From the NCBI GenBank assembly GCA_903813345.2, contig CAIIXF020000003.1:22026931-22090930 (forward strand): a stretch of 64,000 bases of DNA, given 5' to 3'. The stretch comes from Owenia fusiformis. Lineage: Eukaryota; Annelida; Polychaeta; Sabellida; Oweniidae. Below the pieces are notes generated by a model that worked only from the letters and a program-made list of their open reading frames with translations, was not told where the DNA came from and made no database searches. The position numbers were made by a program, and so were the translations under genes. The number at the start of each line of letters is the position of its first letter. Positions within the stretch are counted from its first letter, which is position 1. Shown one piece after another: positions 10,917 through 20,872 of this stretch.

Positions 10917-11218
10917 GGGATAGTTCTGCAATACTTCTAGATATTATTTCATAATAATCCAACTACCCCCTGACCATAATTTGGGTTAACAGACTTGTGC
11001 TGTCAAATATATCTAAAATTGTTCTCCCTATGAATAAGTGAACAACATTGTGAGAAATACAATATGGAATTGCCTTTATTACACTTTCAGCGAAAATACG
11101 TATAAAAAGACATATACTTTTGAGGATTGCATAAATCCTGAAAGGCGATTTAAACACACATTGCACGAACACTGAAAATCTCAATTAACATCAAACGGAT
11201 GAGATATGCTAAGCTTGT

Positions 11219-11380
11219 ATTCGCAAATGCAACTAACAGCTGTCGGCTTGCGGATTAACCTTATATTTTATGGACAACTCATTTTTTGAATAGTATGTAC
11301 CTGCCACTATTCCATTCATATTGAAATGAGTTAGTCATAAAATAGTACGGTAGCCGACGGCCGTTAGTTGCATTCGCGAA
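11219..11380. repeat. Inverted repeat around aactaacagctgtcggct
   Basis: Positions 11219-11249 and 11351-11380 are imperfect reverse complements (ttcgcaaatgcaactaac versus gttagttgcattcgcgaa), spaced by about 100 bp. Probably a short foldback MITE. Confidence 0.65.
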
Positions 11381-12583
11381 TCCAAACCTAGTTTTATGAA
11401 GTGAATAAACTCTTCATTCAAAATTGTTCTATCATACATCTGATACAGGTTGTTTATTGTAAAAACAGTTTCTTCTATTGCGCTAAAATATGTAGATTGT
11501 TCACTGATACTCAGCAACATTGCAGTAAGGTACAGAACAGATTTTTGTCATTTACTTCTGAACATATTGCAATCAACGTTTGAACATTGCTGGTTTAAAT
11601 CTCCTTTAATCATTTTTCTCAACATATTTAACTCACAATTATGAATCAACAATTCTTTGTTATAATTACTTGTGTTGTGATTATCAACTATGATATAAAA
11701 CGAACTGATATACTACATATATTATAGAATTCTTGTGGAAATCCTAGATCATCAAATCCAGTAAAATATATCAAACTAAATATACCAGCATTGGTACAAT
11801 AGAGTACTAGTATGTATTGTTAATTTAGAATGTTCATAAACGTTAAAGCAATATCATGCCAAGTCCCACGTTGGATGCCATGGTCTGGGTCTAGATTAAT
11901 ATAGATCATAAAAATATGTACGCTGTTTGAGATCAACTTACTTGAGAGTACTAAATGGTATATAACACTAACTCTTGAAGTTGTCTGCTTGAATGAGGCT
12001 AAGTTTATACAGCAGTCATAGTTGAGTGGCTTCGAATTCAATACATCAAGATATCACATAAATGTAATGTTAAGAATTTCGAAAGTCATATTATCAATTT
12101 TCACAGACTAACTAAGCAGTTTTATGTTATTGTACCTGTTTTGTAATTGACAGATTTTTTCAGTGCAACTGTTCATTTTGCTGTTTCTGTGATGGAGACA
12201 TATTAGATCCTATAAAATGCATGTGTTTTGCGGTTCGGGACTTTGTACCCGAACACGTATACGTTATTAATAAATAACTAAATATATAAATGAGATCTTC
12301 TCATCTTAAAAATTACATGATGCGAGAGATGTTATCATTTCAATTTGGAGGTTCTATGAGATTCTCTCGAAATGAAAAGATAAAAGAGCTTTCACGAATG
12401 CAACTGGCGACAGGCTAAAATATCATTTTAAAAAATTCTTGTTTCTTCTTATTGTTCAATTGCTTGTTGAATATGTAAGAACCGGATTCTTATATACACA
12501 TTTTCAAGTGGTGCCAAGTGATTTATTGTTTTAAAAATTCAAGCGTCCCATTTAGGGACTCTATTATCATCAGTATTGAACAA

Positions 12584-12750
12584 TCTAGCAAGCAAGCCAC
12601 CAAACAAATGTTTCAATTTTAAAATATTTCTGGTTCATGCCATTCCTTGTCATGTCGATTTTCTAAAAATCCACAGAGTGCACATTTTATTTCATGAAAA
12701 TTAAAGACTTTTACAATAATGCATTATGTTTCCATAAGAATTACCAGTGA
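12584..12750 (+). repeat. Dispersed repeat related to the 39366-39738 insertion
   Basis: Shares the landmark cattccttgtcatg and attttctaaaaatc with the same order and spacing as in 39400-39540. A degenerate copy of a small non-autonomous element. Confidence 0.7.
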
Positions 12751-13129
12751 TCACCTGGCTTATTATGTCACTGTCGATTGTGATAAAGTTGCGCGGTTGA
12801 ATAGGGAAAAGGTGCTAAATTAGGCAGAAAGTGTTTCAATTTTCTCATAACCCTTATGTATGACAGTTATACAAATTAAAATATGTCTAGTAAAATGAAA
12901 TGTTATCTGTCAAATGCAAGAAAAGATATTTCACTTTTTGTGATTTTTAACACGGGGTCGATGGGGAATCAACCCGAACTAGAAGTCACATTTTCCCAAA
13001 AAAATCAAAGTAATGAACAATTTTCGAAACAATTCGAGATGTACTGCACTTTTACACAGATTTTAAATATGGCATCACTTTGACTGAATTTGAATATTTA
13101 ATGAAGTACATCAAGCTGTCACCCCGGAA

Positions 13130-13540
13130 TAGCCTGACAACGGTAAAGTCAGATACCGTTGTCACAAATGGCGGGCATAACCGTCATTCAACTCTTCAAT
13201 CACTTGGTCCTCGTTTCATGGGACTTTATCGTCGCATGTATAATTCTGTGCATGAATCAAGTTCTTGTGTTGATGTATCATATGATATCCCAATTTCGAT
13301 CAAATTGGGTCATGTATCGCCACAATAAATTAATCTTCGATATCGTCATTGACAACGGAATCTGAATTTACCATATACACCGTTGTCTTGCAAAATATCT
13401 CGAATTCAGATTGCGTTGTCATTGACTATACTATATCGAAGACCCTATATTGTGGCGATTCACGACCCGATTTGATCGATACTGGGATTTCATATAAAGT
13501 CCCAAGCTACCTAAATTACAAATTGAATAATGTCTGATCA
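13130..13540. repeat. Foldback element with caacggtaaagtcagata motifs
   Basis: The inner arms around 13283-13326 and 13444-13490 are reverse complements (gatcaaattgggtcatgt with acgacccgatttgatc, each beside cgccacaat). Outer copies of ccgttgtca recur in both orientations. The ccgttgtc and tctgattttaccg motifs recur at 23240-23470 and 35140-35370, so it belongs to a family present in the host unit. Confidence 0.7.
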
Positions 13541-13598
13541 AAAACGTCAAATACATAAAGCAACAACATAGTTCTGTGCAAATTTGTGTCGGGTCAAA

Positions 13599-14569
13599 TT
13601 AACTCAAGGGGTGTTCTTTTGCTGTGTGTTTCCACAGGCCCCCACGAGTTAATGCAACGTGTCCATAAATGGCACAGCATTTGTGAGTGTTGGGATCGTG
13701 AATCTTCACGTGGGCATCAAGATAACGTTTTGCTTTAAAAAACTTGGCGCACGTTTTGCATTTGAAATGTCTTTCTCTAATTCCACAAGTCTTTACATGG
13801 TCACCTAATGCTTTCTTGCACGTGAACGAACTCCCACAATCGCCCCGAGGGCAGACAAAGGGTCTCTCTCCGGTGTGTTTCCCTCGAATGTGATCTGCCA
13901 AATGCTGTTTGCGAGGGTACGCTGAGCTGCAATATTCGCAAATGAAACGTTTGTTGACTACTTTGTAGCTTTCGTCGCTATCTTTTATATTGCTGCACGT
14001 AGCAGTTGGCCTATCTTCCTTCATTTCTCGACTCCCGTCTGTCGCAGTGAAGACCTGAGCGTGTGAAGATGATGGGTCAATACCAACTACAACCTTTCGA
14101 GGAGAAATTGGTTCTATCCCCAACTCATCTCTGATCATCTGAAAACAATATCAAAATATAGTAAGCTTTAGTAAGAGCGTTTCTAGAATTGTGTCAAAAA
14201 TGGACGGAGCGTTCCGAGGAAAACGAGCGATTTCTTGGCAACGAGTGATGGGTTTGGGCTGGAAATTTACCAAATGGGAATATACGAGTTTGTGATCTAC
14301 TAGTTTGATAGAAACCTAGACGTTTATATATAAATACTAGTTTAATTCGTAATTTAAGGACAATTCCTCAACTTCAGATTCGTTCAATCTACACTACGGA
14401 GCTTTGATCAAGCAAATACTAGTTTATCACCAAAAGTCGGATAAATAGAATATTTGCTAGTAGTGTTGTTCATCGAATGGTGCATAATATGTCACCATAA
14501 TGTACGACAGGTAAGAGAAACAAGGTATAAAGTACTTACGGTCATCGTCCGGTCTTCGAAAGCCGCCAT
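13599..14569 (-). CDS. Third transposon gene: C2H2 zinc-finger protein
   Basis: Two exons, 14569-14540 and 14138-13599, joined at phase 0 by donor GTAAGT and acceptor ttttcag; 189 residues. The first exon encodes only ten residues (MAAFEDRTMT). Fingers are CEYC…HIRGKH, CPRGDC…HVKTC (a C2HC form), CKTC…HVKIH and a weaker CC…HTAKEH. It is probably a nuclear DNA-binding protein. Position at the right end, reading inward and starting 78 bp from the transposon end, suggests that it binds the terminal repeats or regulates transposition; that is inference. It is not a typical host KRAB- or BTB-type gene, since no such domain is present. Confidence 0.85.
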
Positions 14570-14598
14570 TTTATTTCACTGCGGAGCGTTTCGCAGTG

Positions 14599-14647
14599 AA
14601 CGAAACGCTCCGTCACGCGTGTAGGAGCGTTTGGGTTATACACCGTG
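14599..14647 (-). repeat. Right 49-bp terminal inverted repeat
   Basis: Perfect reverse complement of 3626-3674. A further inverted motif (gcggagcgtttcgc) follows inward at 14581-14594, just before the minus-strand start codon at 14569. The duplication ACCAC follows at 14648-14652. Confidence 0.93.
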
Positions 14648-14652
14648 ACCAC

Positions 14653-15961
14653 AGGCGTTCCCAGATGCGTCTGAATAAACTAATTTAGTACATACTTGTG
14701 ATTGTTCTATTTTCTCACCTTTCATGTGTGGCAAATTGTCTCTCCAGAACAGTATTTCTTGCCTGGCACCTACAGATAGGTCTATTCTTACATCCCAGCC
14801 TGACCTGCTGGCCACGACAATTTGTAAATGTTTTGTCATAAGATAACAAATATTACCTATTGCAGGTTGCAAAGAAACAATCTTACCTACAACCCTTGCT
14901 ACCTCTCTTGCTGTAGTATTCTGTCTATTGCTACACAGCGCATGTACATCCTGCATTATTTTGAGACGTTTGGTTTCAGGAATAGATATAGTGAACTGTT
15001 TCAAATCAATCTGAAAACCTAACCATTTGATATTTTGAGTTGGTTCCCATATTGACTTTTCGTCATTTGGTATAAAACCACTTGATATCAAATCTGACCT
15101 TACTTGATGCGACTGATCCACCGCTTCTTCAAGTGTTTGACACACACAAAGGGCATCATCGAGGAATGCTACTATACTCATACCTTTGCTCCTCCATCTT
15201 GTGACAAGAGGCTTCACAATCTTTGTAAATACAAGACCTCCTGTTGATATACCAAACGGTAACACTGTAAACATATAATACTTGTATTTCGTATTCTCAC
15301 CTACTTGCCACTTGAACCCTAGATATTTCTGATGTACCTGTGCAATAGATATATGATGGTATCCACTTTTAATATCAAATGAAAACATATAAGCATCTTT
15401 CTTGAAATACTCTCTAGCTACCTTAAGGTCTTCGAACTTAACCTTGTCTCTTATAATATAGGGATTGACGTGTCTAAGGTCTAGTACTAACCTTCGCTTA
15501 CCCGCTGAACTCTCTGCGACCGTCAGTGGATTGACAACATGAGGTGGAAATTCTGTTTCTACAATTTTTCCATCACATAGCAATTCTTGAATAGCATCTG
15601 TTACAAAATCTGAATTTCTAATAGCAGAAGCATTATTTTTGAGTTCTGCTTTGTCTGGTTCTGATAAAAAGGGAATAACATAACCTTTTGAAATAATGCT
15701 TTTTACATAACTATGCGCATTGATATCTTGTGACCAAAATTCGATGTGTCTTTTCAAACTGTCTTTAACATGTTTTGACTCTGGAGCAATAACACAATCT
15801 GACAACGTACCTTTCTTACTGCTTTCCTTGGCTAGTGTTCTGCTGTTTTTCCATGTATGTGGAATAACACTCGTAGGCCCAGTGACCTTTGCCTCCGCAG
15901 GCACGGCAGATATCGTTCTCTCGTGAACGCCCACTCCTTTGGTTTTGCTGACCATTGCCAC
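14653..15961 (-). pseudogene. Reverse transcriptase with start of RNase H, 5' part of the interrupted gene
   Basis: DIRS/Ngaro-type RT. Visible motifs in order: RLVLDLRHVNP, FSFDIKSGYHH (catalytic Asp), LPFGIST, and AFLDDA, an FxDD box in place of the common YxDD. The frame ends in YSDASGNACG, the first RNase H strand with its catalytic Asp, exactly where the DNA transposon entered; the remainder is at 3620-2922. The RT frame overlaps the gag ORF by about 146 bp in a different frame, so expression may use frameshifting or its own ATG at 15961. No stop occurs inside the RT domain. Confidence 0.9.
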
Positions 15962-16478
15962 TGGTTTTGCTGTATTTGGCTTGCTGACCGCTGCTGGTGC
16001 CTTCTTCTGGTTGTCTTGAGTCGGTGCTGCCTCTGAAACTTGACCTTTTTTGGTTTAATCTATTTCTACGTTTTTTGGAAACATTTCTAAATGAAATTGA
16101 TTGAGCCCTTCTAATCTTTTTATCATCATCGCTATCACTTGCGATGGCTTTCTTTTCATACTCTTCTACGGCTGCCCAGCCTGTTTCGCTATCATCGGCG
16201 ATTTTAATTAGCTTGTTTCTATGATCTATAGCTGACATACCTGATGTTAGTGTTGCCATTGCTTCTTCTGGCGAGTTGTTGCTAATCTGCTCCATGGCCG
16301 TTGATATAGAATCTTTCACGCCCATGTTATGCTCATACTGTACACGATGCGCCTTGTGTTTGAACGAATGTTCGTCACTTTTGAGCTTCTTCACAAACGA
16401 TTTGTTTTCCGCCGTCAATTCTCTTTTGAGATTGTCCATTTTTCTATCCAATAATTGTTCTAACTGTTGCATATCCAT
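15816..16478 (-). CDS. Gag-like protein of the DIRS/Ngaro-like element
   Basis: 220 residues. The N-terminal 50 are highly charged and probably coiled-coil; the middle has an acidic tract (SDSDDDKK) followed by basic clusters (KKRRNR); residues 191-204 form a CCHC zinc knuckle (CRACGGKGHWAYEC). The expected role is binding the element's RNA in the particle. It starts with ATG 30 bp inside repeat A1 and overlaps the RT frame. The knuckle is intact. Confidence 0.88.
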   Translation of the reverse strand: MDMQQLEQLLDRKMDNLKRELTAENKSFVKKLKSDEHSFKHKAHRVQYEHNMGVKDSISTAMEQISNNSPEEAMATLTSGMSAIDHRNKLIKIADDSETGWAAVEEYEKKAIASDSDDDKKIRRAQSISFRNVSKKRRNRLNQKRSSFRGSTDSRQPEEGTSSGQQAKYSKTSGNGQQNQRSGRSRENDICRACGGKGHWAYECYSTYMEKQQNTSQGKQ

Positions 16479-16507
16479 ATTTGATAGTGAATATTGTTAA
16501 AAACGTG

Positions 16508-16711
16508 TGAAATTTAGGTGTTACTCGTGTAGGCAAAAAGCCGAGAATGACTACCTTAGTTTCATACTACCCTTTGTTCAAAATACTACTTTTCTATTGG
16601 CTACTACTTTACACTCAGAATCTAACCTCGTTCTATTTCAGCAACTGCTAACAAAATGATCAGAAAATTATTTTCAATCTCATTCATACTTCAAAACGAT
16701 AGAAAATATAA
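16508..16711 (-). repeat. Split direct repeat A1 (5' terminus of the retrotransposon)
   Basis: Matches 1433-1636 over 204 bp. Its outer edge at 16711 meets host sequence aatgtctttgtccc, which in copies 2 and 3 directly follows ctgg. It probably holds the promoter of the element. Confidence 0.9.
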
Positions 16712-16933
16712 AATGTCTTTGTCCCTACCAGAAGACCATAAAAATGTTATCTCAGAAGCTGATATCAAGTTACAACGATTTATAGAGCTTGTATCATTTG
16801 TCTATAAAAATTCGTATGCATCAACCATGTCAATGATAGTAAATTCTCATAAATACATTTCAATGTCCATCTGATTCAATAGTATATCGCCTTATTGCCG
16901 GGCTTATTGCAAACGTGTTTTTGAATAGATAAT

Positions 16934-17110
16934 AGAGAGATTTCGCAACTCACTATAGCATGTTTATTCCAGTATAACGTACAGTATATTATGAAGCGTT
17001 TGATTACGTCATCATTATTGCGCATCTATATACATGTACATGTCCATAAGTGTGATATTCTTATAAATCGGAATAATAAACATGCTATAAGTGAGTTGCG
17101 AAATCTCTCT
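16934..17110. mobile_element. MITE with gagagatttcgcaactcac ends
   Basis: Terminal inverted repeats of about 34 bp flank a short centre. The full copy recurs at about 40499-40661 in copy 3; in copy 2 only the left arm survives (28318-28353) and the sequence then jumps to material matching 42017, so copy 2 lost a segment from inside this MITE. Confidence 0.8.
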
Positions 17111-17143
17111 AATGAGATTTCAAAGTCTTCGACTCATACACTA

Positions 17144-17375
17144 TTCCACAGCTGGATGACTCTAACTGCAGTTAGCTTCATTCAAGATGGTTGCCGAAAT
17201 TCTTTCGTTTTCGATAAACCTCCGATTTCAGCTAAACTAAGTTGAATCTGGATTCCAAATGTTTCGCCATGTAAATTAATAAAGCTACGGTAGTAAATAA
17301 TCATAAATAAATGCTCAAACAACCGCTTCTCTTAGAATGACAATCCAGATTCAACTTAGTTTAGCTGAAATAGTG
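17144..17375. mobile_element. Deletion derivative of a foldback element
   Basis: The arm gatttcagctaaactaagt at about 17223 is inverted at about 17355 (acttagtttagctgaaat). The complete version, with a second nested palindrome, is at 40692-41172 in copy 3. Confidence 0.75.
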
Positions 17376-17380
17376 AAGCC

Positions 17381-17440
17381 CTCCGTCCGTCAGTCCGTCA
17401 GTCCGTCAGTCCGTCAGTCAGTCCGTCCGTCCGTCCGGAA
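17381..17440. repeat. Microsatellite (GTCC/GTCA)n
   Basis: Runs of ccgtccgtcagtccgtcagt and shorter variants. Seen only in copy 1. Confidence 0.9.
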
Positions 17441-17522
17441 GATAACTCAAATATTAGTTGACGGATTTTCTTCATATTTGGTGGAAAGATGTATATTGAT
17501 GAAAAGTTTTACGCAAGATTCT

Positions 17523-18450
17523 TTTCAAGATGGCCGCCGCTTTAAAAATGACGGGACTTTTTCGCAAAAATCATAAATTTTTCATTCTAAACCAAAGTAA
17601 TTAATATTATTGTTTGAAATTTTGGTAGTATATTCGCAACATCTATTTATTTCACATATATTCCGTGTTTTTCATCCTGACCCCCAGGGGCCGTGTATGG
17701 GGGGTCAGGAAAACAGAAATTTTTGCTAATTTTTAGATCTTTCTGAAGTATAGCTTTATTATACTCAAATGAAAGGCAATTAAGAGAAGATTGCAAATAT
17801 TGTATCTTTTTTCTGATTCGAGCCTCGTAAATTCAAAATGGCCGTCTAATGTACGATTTCGCAATAATTTTTCGATCCCTTCAAAGTATGGCTATATAAT
17901 ACTCAAATTGAAGGAATTTTGGAGTAGATCACAATTATGGTAATATTTTTCAGATTTGTACCTCAGAAAATTCAAAATGGATTTTTTCAAGATGGCCGCC
18001 GCTTTAAAAATGACGGGACTTTTTCGCAAAAATCATAAATTTTTCATTCTAAACCAAAGTAATTAATATTATTGTTTGAAATTTTGGTAGTATATTCGCA
18101 ACATCTATCTTTTCCACATATATTCAGTGTTTTTCATCCTGACCCCCAGGGGCCGTGTATGGGGGGTCAGGAAAACAGAAATTTTCGCTAATTTTTAGAT
18201 CTTTCTGAAGTATAGCTTTATTATACTCAAATCAAAGGCAATTAAGAGTAGATTGCAAATAGTGTATCTTTTTTCTGATTCGAGCCTCGTAAAATTCAAA
18301 ATGGCCGTCTAATGTACGATTTTGCAATAATTTTTCGATCCCTTCAACGTATGGCTATATAATACTCAAATTGAAGGAATTTTGGAGTAGATCACAATTA
18401 TGGTATTATTTTTCAGATTTGTACCTCAGAAAATTCAAAATGGCTGCTTT
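17523..18450. repeat. 462-bp tandem duplication
   Basis: The landmark tcaagatggccgccgcttta occurs at 17525 and 17987; the sequence after each matches for about 460 bp, including tgacccccaggggccgtgta. There is no reading frame, and copies 2 and 3 lack it. Confidence 0.9.
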
Positions 18451-18581
18451 GCAGGAATTCGCAATTCTAAAATCTAAATTTTTCAATTTTAACCAAAGTA
18501 ATGAGTATAATTGATTGGAATTCGGTAATTGATATTTTGTTCGTTGGGATTTGCTACTCCGCGGAGTTGCCATCATCTAGT

Positions 18582-20127
18582 TATTATCATTGAATCAAAT
18601 AATCTCCGACAAATGCAATATATTTGACAGTGTACATTGCATTTGTACATGTCATTCCATCAGAAATTCTTCTTTATTAGTAGTACAGACACGGATCCAG
18701 TGCAAGACAAGTCAAGTTGGATTGAAAAAATAGGTTTGATTATTTATCAAATTCCCATGACAAATAAAACGCAATGTACTCATCCTAGATTTCTGCCATC
18801 CAGCTCAGTTTTAAACATGACATGAGCTTTTTATATACAACTTATCTTGAAAATTTTATAGATTTCCATTTTGTCATTATCGTAATCTATTTATCTGAAT
18901 TGTCTGCAGTAAGAAAGGAAATGTGGTGAATGCATAAAAGGCTTATATTTATTTCGTAGGCTTGTCATTATTGACGGATAGACAACCACAATAATATTAT
19001 TGTGACAAATTCATAGTCCAGGACCCGGACATATCAATAAGAATAGAAAACAAATAGTAATGCTATTTGACCTTCATTGCAATAGTATGATAAAGATGGT
19101 GATATTGATTGATCTCGAACGATATTAGTGATATTTATTGGTCTTGTAGTAAAAACACAAGTGATATTCGGCCTAGTGGTACGATACAGATAGTGATATT
19201 CGACCTAATAGCATAATACAGAAAGTGATATTGATCTAGAAACAGTAGGGAAAGCGACATACAATCGAATACAGAATCGCTGCCAAATTCTGTCGTATGA
19301 TATAGAGAGTATTCGGCTTAGACGTAGCATATGTATAGTTTTTCAGATTATGACATGGTATCTAATAGCATAATAAAAGTTCTAATAGTACAATACAGAT
19401 ACTGATACAAGGCAGTATAATATATACAGATTGTGAAACCCAGCCTTATATTCGGTGGTAAGTTCAATGTAATAAATTAAGATAATTATAATTAAGATAA
19501 CTTGTATACATGTAGTAATCAGCCAATTAATCCCGCTAGAACATATACATCGGGAAATATCGAATATATTACTAATCATTTAACGATTCCCGTACAATTA
19601 AAATGATCTAAAGTGTCTTAAATAATGTGTTCAGTCATCAATGTCACCATTATGGCTCGTTTACAGTAAAAACTACTCCAAGCGTGTTGGGACATATGGT
19701 ATTGTTTCTAATTATCCTTATAAATGTTATTTATTGGCATGATTTATCACAAAGAGGAACCCCAGGTAATAATCACAAAACATTGTGTTGTGATATTCTA
19801 AATAATAACATTTTGCTTGCGAATTGCGTAATATTTCAATGAGTTTTTCGCCCCAGATATCACTAAAAAGAACAATATGCCCTGTCATTGCAAATTACAT
19901 GCTCGTTTTCAACAAAAAATGGTTCATTCAAGCGCACTTACACTCACACAATTCTTTTGAAAGTCCAGATCTCAATTCAGTTAAGGTTATTTTTTCAGTA
20001 CAAACTCATGTTTTTTCAACAAAAAATGGTTCATTCAAGCGCACTTACACTCACATAATTCTTTTGAGTTGCCAATTTTCGACTTTGTCTCTGCAGGAAC
20101 ATTCGTGTCATTTGAGCCAATTCACTA
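18582..20127. other. Gene-free core of the tandem unit
   Basis: Matches 28905-30572 and 43945-45668. Short frames (for example 18637-18825) recur at the same place in each copy but lack protein features and contain indels between copies. The segment repeats gtgatatt- and agataca-type words around 19080-19420. Confidence 0.7.
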
Positions 20128-20275
20128 GTGATCCGCTCGATTACGCTGGTTACCGAAACGGTTCGTTTTGGTAACAAAATGTCGGAACGTCGAAGGTACG
20201 ATTTTTCTTTGTTCCTTATTTCACTCGTTGTAGGCAGAATCCCAGCGACGTTTTTTTTCTCACAAACGTATCGTG
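20128..20275. mobile_element. Single arm of the CACTRGTGATCC foldback family
   Basis: Matches the left arm of 57310-57836 for about 145 bp, including CCGAAACGGTTCG and the short start codon exon at 20179 followed by GTACGA. The matching arm in copy 2 is at 30573-30720. Homology of copy 3 to the others stops exactly where this element begins (45668). Confidence 0.75.
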
Positions 20276-20696
20276 AGTGATTTTTCTCTTTCCAATCAAT
20301 ATTTCGCAAGGTCTATTGAGACCGAAAACATTCATATAAGAGCATCCAGTGAGGGTTTTAAACTATCTGCATGTTAAATGAAATCAAAATGGTACTCTTT
20401 GTACTTAATCAATATTGTTCGCCATCTATTATAATTGAGAAAGTTTCATTGATGCAAACATGAAATATACAGGAGGTTTAACTATAATTTAGTATGTAAC
20501 ATAGAGGGCATGAGAGATAATAGAAAAAATATGCACATACTGCTGCTTTCAGATGAATGTTATTGTGGCCTACTTCTAAAGTATATTGTTACTTTAGAAA
20601 CGGGGCTAGAAAACATCATTGTTACCAAAACATGTACAGATATTATCTGAAGTAAGATTAATGAATCCCTATTCCTAGCTTTCAATTGTTACATTC
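20276..20696. other. Gene-free unit sequence
   Basis: Aligns to 30721-31140 in copy 2. I see no gene or special structure. Confidence 0.6.
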
Positions 20697-20872
20697 GGCA
20701 GGCCCGTAGCAAGGATTTGCCAAGGGGGTTCAGTTTTCAAAAATTTCCATGGGGGCGTTCACATTTGACAATTTTGGCCCAAATATGGCTAAAATCACTT
20801 GAAAAGTGCTCAAAGTGGTGAAAACTGGATGATTTTTGACCTGCGAACCCCCCTGGCTACGAGCCTCACTGT
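20697..20872. mobile_element. MITE with aggcccgtagcaagg ends
   Basis: The left end aggcccgtagc and the right end gctacgagcct are imperfect reverse complements, with a run of g on one side and c on the other. Copy 2 version at about 31143-31322. Confidence 0.65.

Larger units (their letters stand above)
10917..13598. other. Gene-free centre of the 11-kb transposon
   Basis: No supported coding exon. It contains an imperfect inverted repeat (11219-11249 with 11351-11380), a segment similar to the 39366-39738 insertion (12584-12750), the 12838-13010 inverted arm, and a foldback element near 13130-13540. These look like nested MITE debris between two converging gene blocks. Confidence 0.7.
3626..14647. 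mobile_element. 11,022-bp DNA transposon, YqaJ-nuclease type, superfamily unassigned
   Basis: It is bounded by 49-bp perfect terminal inverted repeats starting CACGGTGTATAACCC and by a 5-bp duplication, ACCAC, inside the RNase H gene of a DIRS-order element. It encodes three spliced genes: a large YqaJ-domain protein (3713-9890, plus), a small basic protein (9952-10916, plus) and a C2H2 zinc-finger protein (14569-13599, minus). Both terminal genes read inward and start within 90 bp of an end. The perfect ends, clean duplication and insertion into an already young retrotransposon point to recent movement. Superfamilies known to have 5-bp duplications and CAC ends include Transib and ProtoRAG, but I see no RAG1-like or RAG2-like protein here. 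Confidence 0.92.
716..16711 (-). mobile_element. PAT/Ngaro-like DIRS-order retrotransposon, split by an 11-kb transposon
   Basis: On the minus strand the order is repeat A1 (16711-16508), gag-like ORF, reverse transcriptase with RNase H, tyrosine recombinase, repeat B1 (1715-1637), repeat A2 (1636-1433), spacer, repeat B2 (794-716). This A1...B1A2...B2 split-direct-repeat layout is known from PAT and Ngaro elements, which insert by tyrosine recombinase without target duplication. The ends are exact: copies 2 and 3 of the host unit carry the uninterrupted site (28104/28105 and 40283/40284), and no bases are duplicated. Without the DNA transposon and its extra 5-bp duplication the element is 4,969 bp. 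I see no DNA adenine methyltransferase domain of the DIRS1 type. A1/A2 and B1/B2 look identical, which implies a recent insertion. Confidence 0.92.

Noticed and set aside
3626-14647. ProtoRAG/Transib assignment from CAC ends and 5-bp duplication
   Set aside because: No RAG1-like core or RAG2 kelch repeats in any reconstructed protein; kept only as a low-interest observation.
716-16711. LTR retrotransposon or DIRS1 with methyltransferase
   Set aside because: A tyrosine recombinase replaces a DDE integrase, repeats are split rather than LTRs, and no methyltransferase motif follows RNase H.
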